From assembly GCF_022479115.1 (NCBI RefSeq), contig NZ_CP092497.1, positions 1,364,001-1,428,000 of the forward strand: DNA of 64,000 nt, given 5' to 3'. The notes below the pieces were generated by a model that saw only the letters and a program-made list of their open reading frames with translations, was not told the DNA's origin and did no database searches. Position numbers and translations under genes: made by a program. Source of the stretch: Amycolatopsis sp. EV170708-02-1 (GTDB taxonomy: Bacteria > Actinomycetota > Actinomycetes > Mycobacteriales > Pseudonocardiaceae). Below, piece by piece: positions 40,112 to 49,614 of this stretch; the first letter of the stretch is position 1, and each line of letters starts with the position of its first letter.

Positions 40112-41068
40112 ATGAAGATCCCGTTGCCGACCCATGTCGACCAGGCGGTGGCGGCCGCCGTCCGTGCGCCGTCCCCGCTCAACACCCAGCCGTGGCGGTT
40201 CGTCGTCGACCGCGGGCGGATCGAAGTGTGGCTCGATCGCGCCAGGGTGCTGCGGATAGCCGACCCGGACGCCCGCGAGGCGCGGCTTTCTTGCGGCGCG
40301 GCGTTGTTCAACCTGATCGTTTCGTTGCGGTCCAACGGCAAGACCCTCTCGCTGCGGGTGGTACCGAGGCAGGAGGAGCCGGACCTGCTCGCCGAGGTCG
40401 TGATCGGTGGCGACCGGTTCTCGTCGCCGGAAGAACGGAAGCTGGCGGAGGTCGTCTTCCGCCGTCACACGAACCGCCGTCCGTTTTCGGACCGGCCGGT
40501 CCCCGTCTGGGCGCGGACGACGTTGCGCGCGGCCGCGCTGGTGGAAGGCGGGCTGCTGGAACTGTTCGGCCGGGGTGACCGGGCGAACGCGGTCGCGCGC
40601 GTGCTGCACCGGGCCGAGGCCGCGCAGGCGCGCAACGGCGCGTTCCAGGCGGAGGTCGCGTTGTGGACGCGGCGGACGGCCCACGCGCCGGACGGCGTCC
40701 AGGCGCCGACCAGGCCGCCGTCGCCGCACGGCATTCCCGCGCAAGAATCCTTCATCGCCGCCGAACCCCAAGGCGGTGAGCCGGTGCTCGGCGCGGTCCT
40801 CACCGCCGACGGCGGGCCCGCCGCGGATCTGCGGGCGGGAATGGTGCTGCAGCGCGTACTGCTGACCGCGACCGCCGCCGGTCTCGCGACGTCGTTCGTC
40901 GGCAGGCCGTTCGAAACCCCGGAGACCCGGGCGGCGATGGACCGGGTCTTCGCCGACCTCGGCCGCCCGCACGCCTTGCTGCGCCTCGGATACGGCCACC
41001 CGGCTCCGATGACGGCACGCCGTCCGATCGGCGAAGTGCTGTTCCGGCGGTCCGAAGCGAGCCTCTGA
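40112..41068 (+). CDS. Acg-type nitroreductase family protein (second copy)
   Basis: A 318-residue homologue of the 36801-37778 product, with [42 protein letters not shown] and LQRVLLTATAAGLATSF. A second Acg-type protein in the same neighbourhood as DevR and DevS fits the redundancy seen in mycobacterial dormancy regulons. ATG 40112 has GGAGC upstream. Two Dos-like boxes precede it. Enzymatic activity is not known. Confidence 0.84.
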   Translation: MKIPLPTHVDQAVAAAVRAPSPLNTQPWRFVVDRGRIEVWLDRARVLRIADPDAREARLSCGAALFNLIVSLRSNGKTLSLRVVPRQEEPDLLAEVVIGGDRFSSPEERKLAEVVFRRHTNRRPFSDRPVPVWARTTLRAAALVEGGLLELFGRGDRANAVARVLHRAEAAQARNGAFQAEVALWTRRTAHAPDGVQAPTRPPSPHGIPAQESFIAAEPQGGEPVLGAVLTADGGPAADLRAGMVLQRVLLTATAAGLATSFVGRPFETPETRAAMDRVFADLGRPHALLRLGYGHPAPMTARRPIGEVLFRRSEASL

Positions 41069-41145
41069 TCCCGGGTCATCTCGTCGACACCCATGTTTCC
41101 GATCGCCGCCATCCGTCCGTCATCCTGGGCGGGTTCGGTCTGGGT

Positions 41146-42111
41146 ATGAAGATCATGCGGAAATCCTTGGTGGCGCTGGCCATCGCGGGCCTTTCGGTCG
41201 CGGCGTCCGCGCCTGCGGTGGCGGACGCGGACGCCGCCGGCCGCGATCGCGGCTCGATCGTCATCACCGAGCAGGCGTCCAAGCGGATCCTGGTCCTGCC
41301 CGCCGACCGGGCCTCCTGGCGGGAGCGGAAGGTGAGCTGGGCGTGGGCGCCGAACGCCGCCAACGGGCTGGCGGACCTGGCGGGCTCGTGGAGCAACCCG
41401 AGCGACGCGAAGCTCGCCGAACGAGGCGGCGAGAAGTACCTGCTGACGTCGGCGTCGGGCGGTTTCGCGGCCGTCGTGCCATACCCGGCGGGCGACCGGG
41501 CGTACTGGGCGGCGAACGTCGGCGGGCCCGCCAACCCGCACAGCATCGAACTGCTGCCGGACGGGAATGTCGCGGTGGCGGCCAGCACCGGCGGCTGGGT
41601 GCGGGTCTACACCGCCTCACAGGGGCAGCGCTCGACGACCTACGCCGAATACCGGCTGGTGGGGGCGCACGGCGTGGTGTGGGACGCCCGGCGGAACGTG
41701 TTGTGGGCGCTGGGCACCGACGCGCTCGTCGCGTTGAGCGTGGGCGGGACGCCCGCCGCTCCGGTGCTCACCGAGCAGCGGTCCGTCCCGGTGCCGACCA
41801 AGGGCGGGCACGACCTCCAGCCCGTTCCGGACCAGCCGGATCTGCTGTGGGTGACGACGGAGGCCGGGGTGTATCAGTTCTCGAAGACGAGTGGCGCGTT
41901 CAGCCGGCGCTACGCGGGCGCACGGGAGATCGACCGGCCGCATGTGAAGAGTGTGTCGACGAACCCGCGGACCGGGCAGATCCTGACGGCCTCGGTGCAG
42001 GAGGGGCATCTGTGCACCTGGTGCACGGACACCGTCCGGCTGGCCTTTCCACGCGCCGAGCTGGCGCTGCACGGCGCGTGGATCTACAAGGCCCGCTGGT
42101 GGATCGGTTGA
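41146..42111 (+). CDS. Secreted beta-propeller-like protein (DUF6528 type)
   Basis: A 321-residue exported protein. A signal peptide (RKSLVALAIAGLSVAASAPAVADA) precedes repeated strand patterns such as ERGGEKYLLTSASGGFAAV, PHSIELLPDGNVAVAAS and GAHGVVWDARRNVLWALG that suggest a beta-propeller. One CTWC pair near residue 297 may form a disulfide. Two ATGs (41146, 41155) are possible. Function is unknown; the family is common in sugar-degrading actinomycetes. Confidence 0.75.
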   Translation: MKIMRKSLVALAIAGLSVAASAPAVADADAAGRDRGSIVITEQASKRILVLPADRASWRERKVSWAWAPNAANGLADLAGSWSNPSDAKLAERGGEKYLLTSASGGFAAVVPYPAGDRAYWAANVGGPANPHSIELLPDGNVAVAASTGGWVRVYTASQGQRSTTYAEYRLVGAHGVVWDARRNVLWALGTDALVALSVGGTPAAPVLTEQRSVPVPTKGGHDLQPVPDQPDLLWVTTEAGVYQFSKTSGAFSRRYAGAREIDRPHVKSVSTNPRTGQILTASVQEGHLCTWCTDTVRLAFPRAELALHGAWIYKARWWIG

Positions 42112-42123
42112 GCTGAACTTCCA

Positions 42124-42167
42124 TGTCGGTACCGGCCGTTCGGGGGGCTGCCCGGCCGGTACCGACA
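42124..42167. terminator. Bidirectional terminator
   Basis: A perfect 14-bp inverted repeat (42124-42137 and 42154-42167, arm TGTCGGTACCGGCC) with a 16-base loop, 12 bases after the propeller gene and before the convergent hydrolase gene. Confidence 0.8.
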
Positions 42168-42279
42168 CACCAGAGAAGAGGGACCCTCGCCGCGAGAATG
42201 ACGTCTCGCCGCGTCTTTCACCTGACCGAGTGAATAGGTCCGTTCAGCGCGCGACATTGACCCATTCGGGGTATATGCC

Positions 42280-43266
42280 TCACCCGAGGAAGGACCGCAG
42301 CTCGTCGATCACCATTCGCGGTTGCTCCTCGGCGACGAAGTGCCCGGAACCGGAGACCTTCCGCACGCGGACGTCGGCCGCCTTGGACGGCAGGACCGCG
42401 GCGAGGTAGTCGTAGTTGAATTCCGAGCCCAGCCCCAGCATGGGCGCGGTGATCTTCCCGTACGCCTTCTGGTCCTCGATGTCCTGGCCGAACGCCTGGT
42501 ACCAGCCGTTCCCGGCGCGGATGGCGTCCGGGCGGTCGTACGCGGCGGCGTAGATCGCCCGGTCGCGGCTCCCGATCGAGGCCGGGTCGGCCGCCAGGTG
42601 GTCGAACATCCAGTCGACGAGGAAGCGCGACCGGCCGGCCAGCAGCTGCTCGGGCAGCGTCGCGACCTGGTTGAAGGCGAACCACCAGACGTTCACCGGC
42701 TGCCCGGGCGGGGCCAGCATCGGGAGCTGATACAGGCTTTCGTCGGGGTGGGAGACGTCCATGAGCGTGACGGTCTTCGTCGCTTCGGCGTGGTTGGCGG
42801 CGAAGGAGAACGCGACCATGGCGCCGATGTCGTGCCCGGCGATATGAGCCCGGCGGTGACCCAGCGCGCGGACGAGTTCGAAGATGTCGCGGGCCATCGT
42901 CTTCTTGTCGTACCCGTCTTGGGGTTTGTCCGAGCCGCCCATGCCCCGCAGGTCGACGGCGATCACGCGATACCGCCTCGCCAGCTCCGGCATCACCTTG
43001 CGGTACTGCCACCAGGTCTCCGGCCAGCCCGGCAGCAGGATCAGCGGTTCACCCCGGCCGCCGGCGACGTAGTGCAGCCGGACCCCGTTGACCTGGGCGT
43101 ACTCGCTGCGGAAACCGCCGGGCAATGACCGCGCGAGTTCCGCGTCGGGGATGGCCGGCCGGCTCGCTTCGGCGACTCCACCCGAGGCGACCAGCGCGGC
43201 CGCGGCCCCCGCGCCGAGGGTGAGCATGGACCGGCGGTTGAGGAAGGAACGGCTGTTTTCGGTCAT
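42280..43266 (-). CDS. Tat-exported alpha/beta hydrolase, epoxide-hydrolase type
   Basis: A 328-residue secreted hydrolase. The N-terminus has NRRSMLTLGAGAAAALVASG, a twin-arginine signal. The mature domain carries the oxyanion/HGXP-like LLPGWPETWW, the nucleophile Asp in AGHDIGAM and the catalytic His in GSGHFVAEEQP, fitting epoxide hydrolase or haloalkane dehalogenase relatives. ATG 43266 is used because the signal begins there. It lies 64 bases downstream of the GlxA-type regulator, which may control it. Confidence 0.86.
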   Translation of the reverse strand: MTENSRSFLNRRSMLTLGAGAAAALVASGGVAEASRPAIPDAELARSLPGGFRSEYAQVNGVRLHYVAGGRGEPLILLPGWPETWWQYRKVMPELARRYRVIAVDLRGMGGSDKPQDGYDKKTMARDIFELVRALGHRRAHIAGHDIGAMVAFSFAANHAEATKTVTLMDVSHPDESLYQLPMLAPPGQPVNVWWFAFNQVATLPEQLLAGRSRFLVDWMFDHLAADPASIGSRDRAIYAAAYDRPDAIRAGNGWYQAFGQDIEDQKAYGKITAPMLGLGSEFNYDYLAAVLPSKAADVRVRKVSGSGHFVAEEQPRMVIDELRSFLG

Positions 43267-43330
43267 GCCCTGATCGTGGCCGGGCCGAGGCGCCGGCCGT
43301 GAGCGGTGTTTTCGCCAACCGGGGTCAGTT

Positions 43331-44308
43331 TTAAGACAGGATGGGTTCCGGCACGCCCAGCCTGGTCCCGAACGTCTCCCGATAGGAAACCGGTGTGACA
43401 CCGACCTGACGGCGGAAATGCGGCCGGAGCGCCGCGGACGAGGAGAACCCGCAGTATCTGGCGATCTCGTCGACCGGGAGATCGGTGGATTCGAGCAGCT
43501 GCTGCGCACGGATGACGCGCTGATGCGTGAGCCACGTGCCGGGCGCGGCGCCGGTGATCTCACGGAACCGGCGGTCGTAGTTGCGCCTGCTCATATGTGC
43601 CCGTCTGGCGAGTTCGTCGACCGGGAGCGCGGTGTCCAGCCGGGTCAGCGCCCAGGCCATCGTCTCGGACACCGGGTCGCCCTCGTCGAGTTCCGGCATC
43701 GGCGATTCGATGTACTGCGCCTGCCCACCCGGCCGGTGCGGCGGGACGACCATGCCCTTCGCCAGCCGGTTCGCCACCTCCGCACCGCACCAGGAGCGGA
43801 TCAGATGCAGGCCGAGGTCCATGCCCGCCGCGCCGCCGCCCGCGGTCAGGATGTCGCCGTCGTCGATGTAGAGCACCGACTCGTCGAGGCGGACGGCGGG
43901 GAACCGGGCCGCGAGCAGCGGCGCCATCGCCCAGTGCGTGGTCGCGGGGCGCCCGTCGAGCAGTCCGGCGGCGGCCAGCACGAAGGCTCCGCTGCACAGT
44001 CCGGCCACCCGGGCACCGCGGTCGTGTGCCGAGCGGAGAGCCGCCAGCGCCGCTTCCGGCGGATCCTCCATCGGCGACCGCCAGTTGGGGACCAGAACCA
44101 AGTCCGCGTCCCGGACCGCGTCGAGGTCTTCGGGGACCGGGACGGTCAGGCCGCCGCCCCGCAACGCGGTGCCCGGTTCGCCGCCGACGACCTTGAGGTC
44201 GAGGCCGGGCAACTCGCCGAAGGCCGAAGCCATCTCGAACACGCCGAACGCGAAGGACATCGCGCCGAGCGACGCCCCGTTGAAGACCACCACGGCCAGC
44301 CGTCTCAT
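43331..44308 (-). CDS. GlxA-family AraC regulator with DJ-1/PfpI domain
   Basis: A 325-residue regulator. The N-terminal DJ-1/PfpI-like domain (1 to about 190) has VAGLCSGAFVLAAAGLLDGR, and the C-terminal AraC domain (about 215-315) has two HTH units (LARRAHMSRRNYDRRFREIT and IARYCGFSSSAALRPHFRR). The family senses small molecules; the ligand is unknown. It is co-directional with the exported hydrolase. Confidence 0.88.
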   Translation of the reverse strand: MRRLAVVVFNGASLGAMSFAFGVFEMASAFGELPGLDLKVVGGEPGTALRGGGLTVPVPEDLDAVRDADLVLVPNWRSPMEDPPEAALAALRSAHDRGARVAGLCSGAFVLAAAGLLDGRPATTHWAMAPLLAARFPAVRLDESVLYIDDGDILTAGGGAAGMDLGLHLIRSWCGAEVANRLAKGMVVPPHRPGGQAQYIESPMPELDEGDPVSETMAWALTRLDTALPVDELARRAHMSRRNYDRRFREITGAAPGTWLTHQRVIRAQQLLESTDLPVDEIARYCGFSSSAALRPHFRRQVGVTPVSYRETFGTRLGVPEPILS

Positions 44309-44414
44309 GGGTCGATTCTAGGGAGACCCGACCTGTGGCGGAGCCGCTTTTCGACTGTCCGAAGGGGACGGTAGATTCCTCGCGCACCAGGTTGCCCGGG
44401 GGAAGGAAGCGCCG

Positions 44415-44959
44415 ATGTCGTACCCACTGGGACCGCAAGGGCCGCAGTGGCATCCTCAGCAGGGCCCTCCCAGCAGCAGTACCCGCAGCAGCAGCCGCCC
44501 AAGAAGGGTAACGGCCTGCTGATCGGCTTGATCGCCGGCGGTGGCGCGCTCGTCGTGGTCGTCTTCGCGATCCTCGCGTTCGTGGCGCCGGGTTTCCTGC
44601 TGAGCGACAGCAAGTCTTCGAGCTCGACCGACGCGACGCAGACCCCGTTGCAGCTCAACTGGGGCCCGGTGCTGGCGGGCAAGTTCATCCTCGCGGTGTT
44701 CGGCGACGAGCCCGACAAGGCCGCCGAGTCGGCCTGTGCGGACGCCAAGGACAAGGTCCGTCAGGCCGCGAAGGAGTACGGCGACCGCAACGCGTCGCTC
44801 AGCGCGAAGGATCCTCGGGAGGTGAGCCCGGACCTGATCATGGTGACGATGACCGGCACCCTGGACCGGACTGAGCCCCACAACGGGACGATGGAGGTCC
44901 GGCGAGAGGCGGGCGACAAGTACTGCATCTCCTCGGTCTCGCCCGTTCCCGCGGGCTGA
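44415..44959 (+). pseudogene. Membrane-anchored hypothetical protein, frameshifted near the N-terminus
   Basis: The natural start is ATG 44415 (SYPLGPQGPQWHPQQGPP), preceded by GGAAGGAAG. At the CCC run 44469-44471 the expected Gln-rich linker continues in another frame (QQQYPQQQPPKKGNG). One extra C would give a 181-residue protein: a Pro/Gln-rich cytoplasmic N-terminus, one membrane helix (LLIGLIAGGGALVVVVFAIL) and an extracytoplasmic domain with two cysteines. The downstream part alone would be read from GTG 44447 as 170 residues. The topology resembles many actinomycete DUF4878-like proteins. Function is unknown. Confidence 0.65.
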
Positions 44960-44960
44960 G

Positions 44961-45775
44961 TCAGGGGAGCAGACCGGCCCGGCGCGCGTTCGTGACGGCC
45001 TGCAACCGCGAGGTCGCGTCGAGTTTGCGCATGGCGTCCCGCAGGTAGCTCTTGACCGTCTCCGCGGTCAGGCCCAGCCGGTGCGCGATCTCGGCGTTCG
45101 TCAGCCCGAGAGCGACGAGCGAGACCGTGTCCAGTTCCCGCGGCGCCAGGCGCAGCGCCGGGGAAACGGCTCCGGTGAGGTTCTCGCACATCGCGTCGAG
45201 CCGGTCGCGGAGAACGTTGTCGCCGATCTGCCCGGAGAGCGCCCGTAGCTCCCCGTAGACCTCGCGAAGGCGCTCACGCGGCGCGGCCTCCTCGTGGTGT
45301 TCGGCCAGCGGTCGTGCCTCGGCCAGCCGCTTCTCGATCTCGTCCTCGACGGCCAGCGTCTGTTCGAGATCGCGCGCCGCGTGCAGGGCGGCGGTGATCG
45401 TCCGGTCGGAAAGGGTCGCCTCGTCGCGCAAGCCGCCGTAGAGCACGGCGCGGACGCGGCGGCGCACGACGACCGGGATGGCGACCACCGAGTGGATCCC
45501 TCGTCGCGGACCGGCTCGTCGTAGTCGTGACTGATCGTGGTGGCGCGGTGGTAGTCGTTGGCGACCACCGGCCGGGTCAGCGCGAGCGCCTTGCCGCCGA
45601 GGCCGCAGCCCGCGCGGACGGACAGGCCGTTCAGGGCGGTGCCCCGGTTGCCGAGGAACGCGGTCAGCCGCATCCGCGGCGAAGCGCCGGCGACCCCGGC
45701 GAAACCGACCGGCAGGCCGGTGTCCCGGCGCAGGTCCGAGACCGCGCCGAGGAGCTGGGCGTCGTCGACCGGCAT
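44961..45775 (-). pseudogene. GAF-LuxR transcriptional regulator, frameshifted
   Basis: Read from ATG 45775 (GGAGGG upstream) the first half is a GAF-like domain (LLGAVSDLRRDTGLPVGFAG to HDYDEPVRDEG). At the GGG run at 45498-45500 the frame changes, and the family sequence goes on as IHSVVAIPVVVRRRVRAVLYGG and a LuxR HTH (LALGLTNAEIAHRLGLTAET) to 44961. One extra G at the run would restore 271 residues. As given, only the downstream 175-residue ORF from 45488 is readable. It is divergent from an acyl-CoA synthetase gene. Confidence 0.75.
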
Positions 45776-45883
45776 CGGCTCACCCTCCTTGGTGATCCCC
45801 CTCGATCGGGGGTGGTGGGCGGGTAGGGCCCGCCCGCACGATTCCCGGAACTGTACGCCTTCGCCAACGTCCCGGGAGAAACG

Positions 45884-47500
45884 ATGACCGAAGCTCACGT
45901 CCGGCGGTTGCTCGAGATCTACGATGACGAGCGGGCCGGCGCGGCCGCGCTGTTGTGCGACCGGCATCCGGCGGAGGCGGTCGCGTTCACCGTGGTCGAG
46001 GCGGATCTGACCAGCGTGGACCTCACCTACGGCGAGCTGCGTGAACGATCGGAACGGTTTGCCGGGGCGCTGCTCGGCCTCGGGGTCGGACCGGGGGACC
46101 GGGTGGCGACGCTGATGGGCAAATCGGCGGAGCTGGTCGTGGCGCTGCTCGCGATCTGGCGGCTGGGCGCGGTGCACGTCCCGCTGTTCACCGCGTTCGC
46201 GCCGCCCGCCATCGCGCTGCGCATCACCGGCAACGGCACGAAGGTCGTCATCGCCGACGCCGGTCAGCGCTCGAAGCTGACGCCGTCCGCCGATCTGCCC
46301 GCCGACCCGTCGCGACGGATCGTGGTGGTCGGCGACGGCGAGGACGGCGACCTGTCGTTCCGCGACATGCTGGCCGATGCCGTGCCGCTGCCGGGAGCCG
46401 CGGAGACCGGCGGGTCCGGGGTTCTGGTCGAGCTGTTCACCTCCGGGACCACGGGCACGCCCAAGGCCGTCCCGATTCCCCTTCGCGCGCTCGCGGGTTT
46501 CCAGGCGTACCAAGACTTCGCGCTCGACGTCCGCGCCGACGACGTGTTCTGGAACGCCGCCGACCCCGGCTGGGCCTACGGCCTGTACTACGCGATCATG
46601 ACGCCGATGGCGACCGGCAGGCGGAGCCTGTTGCTGCACGCGGGTTTCTCGGCCGAACTGACCTGGGCGGTGCTGGAGAAGTTCGGCGTCACCAACTTCG
46701 CCGCCGCGCCGACGGTGTACCGCGCGCTCCGGAACTCGGCCGCCCCGGTGCCGGACGGTCTCCGGCTGCGGCACTGTTCGTCGGCGGGTGAACCGCTGAC
46801 CCCGGACGTCCTGGAGTGGGCGTCGTCGAAGCTCGGCGTCGGCGTTTACGACCACTATGGACAGACGGAACTCGGCATGGTGGTCGGCAACGCGTGGCAT
46901 CCGGACCTCCGCTCGGAGGTCAAACCCGGTTCGATGGGGCGGGTCCTGCCGGGCTTCGCCGTCGAGGTCCTCCGTGAAGACGCCGACGTGGTGGCCGAGC
47001 CGGGAGAACGTGGCCGCGTCGCCGTGGATCTCTCGGCGAGCCCGCTGGTGTGGTTCCGGGGCTACCGCGACGCACCCGAGCGCACCGCCGCCCGGTTCAG
47101 TCCCGACGGCCGCTGGTACTACACCGGCGACGTGGCCGCCAAGGACGCCTCCGGTTACCTGACCTTCGCGTCGCGGGACGACGACGTCATCCTGATGGCG
47201 GGCTACCGAATCGGCCCGTTCGACGTGGAAAGCGTTCTGCAGCAGCATTCCGCGGTGGCCGAATGCGCCGTGATCGGTGTCCCGGACGAGCTGCGCGGCG
47301 AGGTGGTGGTGGCGTACGTGGTCGCGCGAGACGGTGTTTCCGCCGATGCCGCACTGGTTTCCGAACTGCAGCAACTGGTGAAGACCCGGTTCGCCGCGCA
47401 CGCCTACCCGCGCGAGGTGCTTTTCGTGCCGGAGCTGCCCAAGACACCCAGCGGGAAGATCCAGCGATTCCTCCTGCGGAAACGGCATTCGAGCGCGTAA
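45884..47500 (+). CDS. Acyl-CoA synthetase (AMP-forming, acetyl/medium-chain type)
   Basis: A 538-residue adenylating enzyme. The P-loop LFTSGTTGTPKAVP, YDHYGQTELGMV, YYTGDVAAKD and the hinge SRDDDVILMAGYRIG are all present, and the catalytic Lys is in TPSGKIQRF. It activates a short or medium carboxylic acid to an acyl-CoA; the substrate is not determined. ATG 45884 has GGGAGA upstream. Its TAA stop falls within the first repeat unit at 47496. The LuxR regulator upstream is divergent and may control it. Confidence 0.9.
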   Translation: MTEAHVRRLLEIYDDERAGAAALLCDRHPAEAVAFTVVEADLTSVDLTYGELRERSERFAGALLGLGVGPGDRVATLMGKSAELVVALLAIWRLGAVHVPLFTAFAPPAIALRITGNGTKVVIADAGQRSKLTPSADLPADPSRRIVVVGDGEDGDLSFRDMLADAVPLPGAAETGGSGVLVELFTSGTTGTPKAVPIPLRALAGFQAYQDFALDVRADDVFWNAADPGWAYGLYYAIMTPMATGRRSLLLHAGFSAELTWAVLEKFGVTNFAAAPTVYRALRNSAAPVPDGLRLRHCSSAGEPLTPDVLEWASSKLGVGVYDHYGQTELGMVVGNAWHPDLRSEVKPGSMGRVLPGFAVEVLREDADVVAEPGERGRVAVDLSASPLVWFRGYRDAPERTAARFSPDGRWYYTGDVAAKDASGYLTFASRDDDVILMAGYRIGPFDVESVLQQHSAVAECAVIGVPDELRGEVVVAYVVARDGVSADAALVSELQQLVKTRFAAHAYPREVLFVPELPKTPSGKIQRFLLRKRHSSA

Positions 47501-47600
47501 CTCGCGTGATCGGAGACGTAACTCGCGTGATGGGAGACGCAACACGCCGTGCCTTACGGCTCCAAGCACGCGAGTTACGCCTTCAAGCACGCGAGTTCCG
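47496..47600. repeat. Intergenic 21-bp repeat array, family B (locus 2)
   Basis: Five contiguous 21-bp units: two direct (47496-47516, 47517-47537), one degenerate (47538-47558) and two inverted (47559-47579, 47580-47600). Direct units read CGTAACTCGCGTGAT..GAGA and inverted units CAAGCACGCGAGTT. The TAA stop of the synthetase is part of unit one. It fills the gap between two convergent genes. Confidence 0.85.
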
Positions 47601-47607
47601 GCTCTGG

Positions 47608-49614
47608 TCACTGACCGATCGGCCAGGTCTCGTCCCTCAGCAACCGCTTGAGCACCTTCCCGGTCGCGTTCCGGGGCAGCTCCTCGACGAAGTACACGTC
47701 CCGCGGAACCGCGAAGCGGGCCAGTCGGTGGTGGATGTAGGCGCGGACGTCGTCCGCGCTCATCCGCGCACCGCGTTTCGGGACGATGTACGCCGCGAAC
47801 CGTTGCCCGAACTCGCGATCCGGTACGCCGATCACGGCGGCTTCGTGGACGCCGGGCAGGGCGACGATGGCCTCCTCGACCGGGCGCGGGGACACGTTCT
47901 CCCCACCGGACACGATCATCTCGTCCGCCCGGCCGGTGACGAAGAGACGGCCGGAGGCGTCCTGGTAACCGACGTCGCCGGTCGCCATCAGGTTCTCCGC
48001 GCGGGGCACGCTGGCGCCGTCGGTGTAGCCCTCGAACAGCATGTCGTTGCCGACGAAGATCTGACCCTCCCAGCCCGGCGGGACCCGGTTGTGGTCGTCG
48101 TCGAGGATGGCGACACGGGTGCCGGGCGGGCAGCGGCCGGCGGTCGTCGGCGCGGCCCGCAAATCCTCCGGTGTCGCGATGCTGGCCCACGAAACCTCTG
48201 TGGAGCCGTAGAAGTTGTAGAGCACGTCGCCGAAGGTGTCCATGAACTCGGTGACTATCGTGCCCGGCAGCGCGGATCCGCTGCTGGCGACGATCCGCAG
48301 CGAAGTGAGGTCGTAGCGGCTGCGGATCCGTTCGGGCAGGTCGAGAATGCGCTGCAACATGATGGGGACGGCGAACAGCACGCCGCACCGGTGCTCGGCG
48401 ATGGTCCGCAGGATCTCTTCGGCGTCGAAACGGCGGATCAGCGACAGGGAAGCCCGCACGGCCATCCCGATCTGCATCCCGGCGAGCCCCCAGCTGTGGA
48501 ACAGCGGCGCGGCCACGACGAAGCGGTCTCCGGAGTGGAGCGGAATGCGATCGAGCATGGCGGCCGACGTCGACAGTCCTTTCGGCGTCGGACGGCGTGC
48601 GCCTTTCGGGGTTCCCGTGGTGCCCGAGGTGAGGACGACGAGCCTGCCGATCCGGTCCACCGGTTTGAGTTTGGTGGCGGGCACCCCGGCGATCAGCTGA
48701 TCGATCGTCGGGTAGCCGTTCTCGGTCTCCGGCCAGGTGGACAACCGCAGGAAATCGCCGGGGATGTCGGCGATGATCCGCGAGAACTCGTCGTCGGCGA
48801 GCACCGCGACCGGTTTGTGCAGCCCGATCACGTCCGCGACCGCGCCGGCGGACAGGCCGGTGTTGAGCAGGATCGCGTCCACGCCGAGTTTGCTGCACGC
48901 GATCAGCGACTCGACCATCGCGGCGTGATTGCGGCACAGCAAGGCGATCCGGTCACGGGCGCGCACGCCGCGGGCGGCCAGCGCGTTCGCGAGCTGATTG
49001 CTGCGGTCGGCCGTCTGCTTGAACGTCCGGACGTTGCGTTCGTCGTGCAGCGCGACTTCTTCGGGTACGCGCGCGGCGTTGGCCGAGTAGCCGCCTGCGA
49101 CCGTGGCGCCCCATTGCGAAAGCGACGTGAGCTGCCGCGCGATCTTGTCCGGTCGCGCGGCGGCGAGCACGCCCGCCTTGATCAGCGTGCTCGCCGTGTG
49201 CAGCGTGGTGGCCTTGGTGTGCGCCGGTTCGTCCTGCGGTGACGCCGCCCGGCCCGAGAGGTGCAGATCGATCCGCCTGGTCGCGGCGCGGACGGTGCGT
49301 TTGAAGGAGGCGGCGGATACGAGAGAGGAGTGCGGCGCCGGAAGCATCAGCTGCGCGAGGAGTTCCGTGCCGCCGCCGGGAGCCTGCCGAAGCTCGACGG
49401 AGACCCAGATTCCGTCGTTCTCGACGCCGCACCACACGACGTGCTCGCCCGGCCGCCAGACCCGGGCCTCGATGTCGCCGACGACGAGCGTTCCCGGCCG
49501 CGGTTCCAGCCGGACAAGGCATTTCGGGCCGCGCCCGCGCTCGGCGGGGCGCTGGATCTCGCACCAGCTGATCTCCGCGACGAACCTCGAGTAGGACTCG
49601 GGATCGCCGATCAC
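47608..49614 (-). CDS. SRPBCC-domain/acyl-CoA synthetase fusion, 5' end probably frameshifted
   Basis: A 668-residue ORF from GTG 49614. Residues 1 to about 130 are most of an SRPBCC (polyketide cyclase-like) ligand-binding domain. The rest is a fatty-acyl-AMP/CoA ligase with VLTSGTTGTPKGAR, NFYGSTEVSW, MATGDVGYQD and the Lys in NATGKVLKR, similar to the FadD2 group. The frame is open upstream as SPGQVWE without any start codon. In another frame ATG 49676 begins RDDVVQASSILG, with GTGAGG upstream; one extra C in the run opposite 49630-49634 would join the two, adding a proper SRPBCC N-terminus. An acyl chain may be handed from the binding domain to the ligase; this is inference. Confidence 0.82.
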   Translation of the reverse strand: MIGDPESYSRFVAEISWCEIQRPAERGRGPKCLVRLEPRPGTLVVGDIEARVWRPGEHVVWCGVENDGIWVSVELRQAPGGGTELLAQLMLPAPHSSLVSAASFKRTVRAATRRIDLHLSGRAASPQDEPAHTKATTLHTASTLIKAGVLAAARPDKIARQLTSLSQWGATVAGGYSANAARVPEEVALHDERNVRTFKQTADRSNQLANALAARGVRARDRIALLCRNHAAMVESLIACSKLGVDAILLNTGLSAGAVADVIGLHKPVAVLADDEFSRIIADIPGDFLRLSTWPETENGYPTIDQLIAGVPATKLKPVDRIGRLVVLTSGTTGTPKGARRPTPKGLSTSAAMLDRIPLHSGDRFVVAAPLFHSWGLAGMQIGMAVRASLSLIRRFDAEEILRTIAEHRCGVLFAVPIMLQRILDLPERIRSRYDLTSLRIVASSGSALPGTIVTEFMDTFGDVLYNFYGSTEVSWASIATPEDLRAAPTTAGRCPPGTRVAILDDDHNRVPPGWEGQIFVGNDMLFEGYTDGASVPRAENLMATGDVGYQDASGRLFVTGRADEMIVSGGENVSPRPVEEAIVALPGVHEAAVIGVPDREFGQRFAAYIVPKRGARMSADDVRAYIHHRLARFAVPRDVYFVEELPRNATGKVLKRLLRDETWPIGQ

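Noticed and set aside
45101-48937. A 1278-residue minus-strand open frame
   Set aside because: Only its right part (45500-45775 GAF half) is real; the rest is antisense to the acyl-CoA synthetase and out of frame within the ligase fusion.
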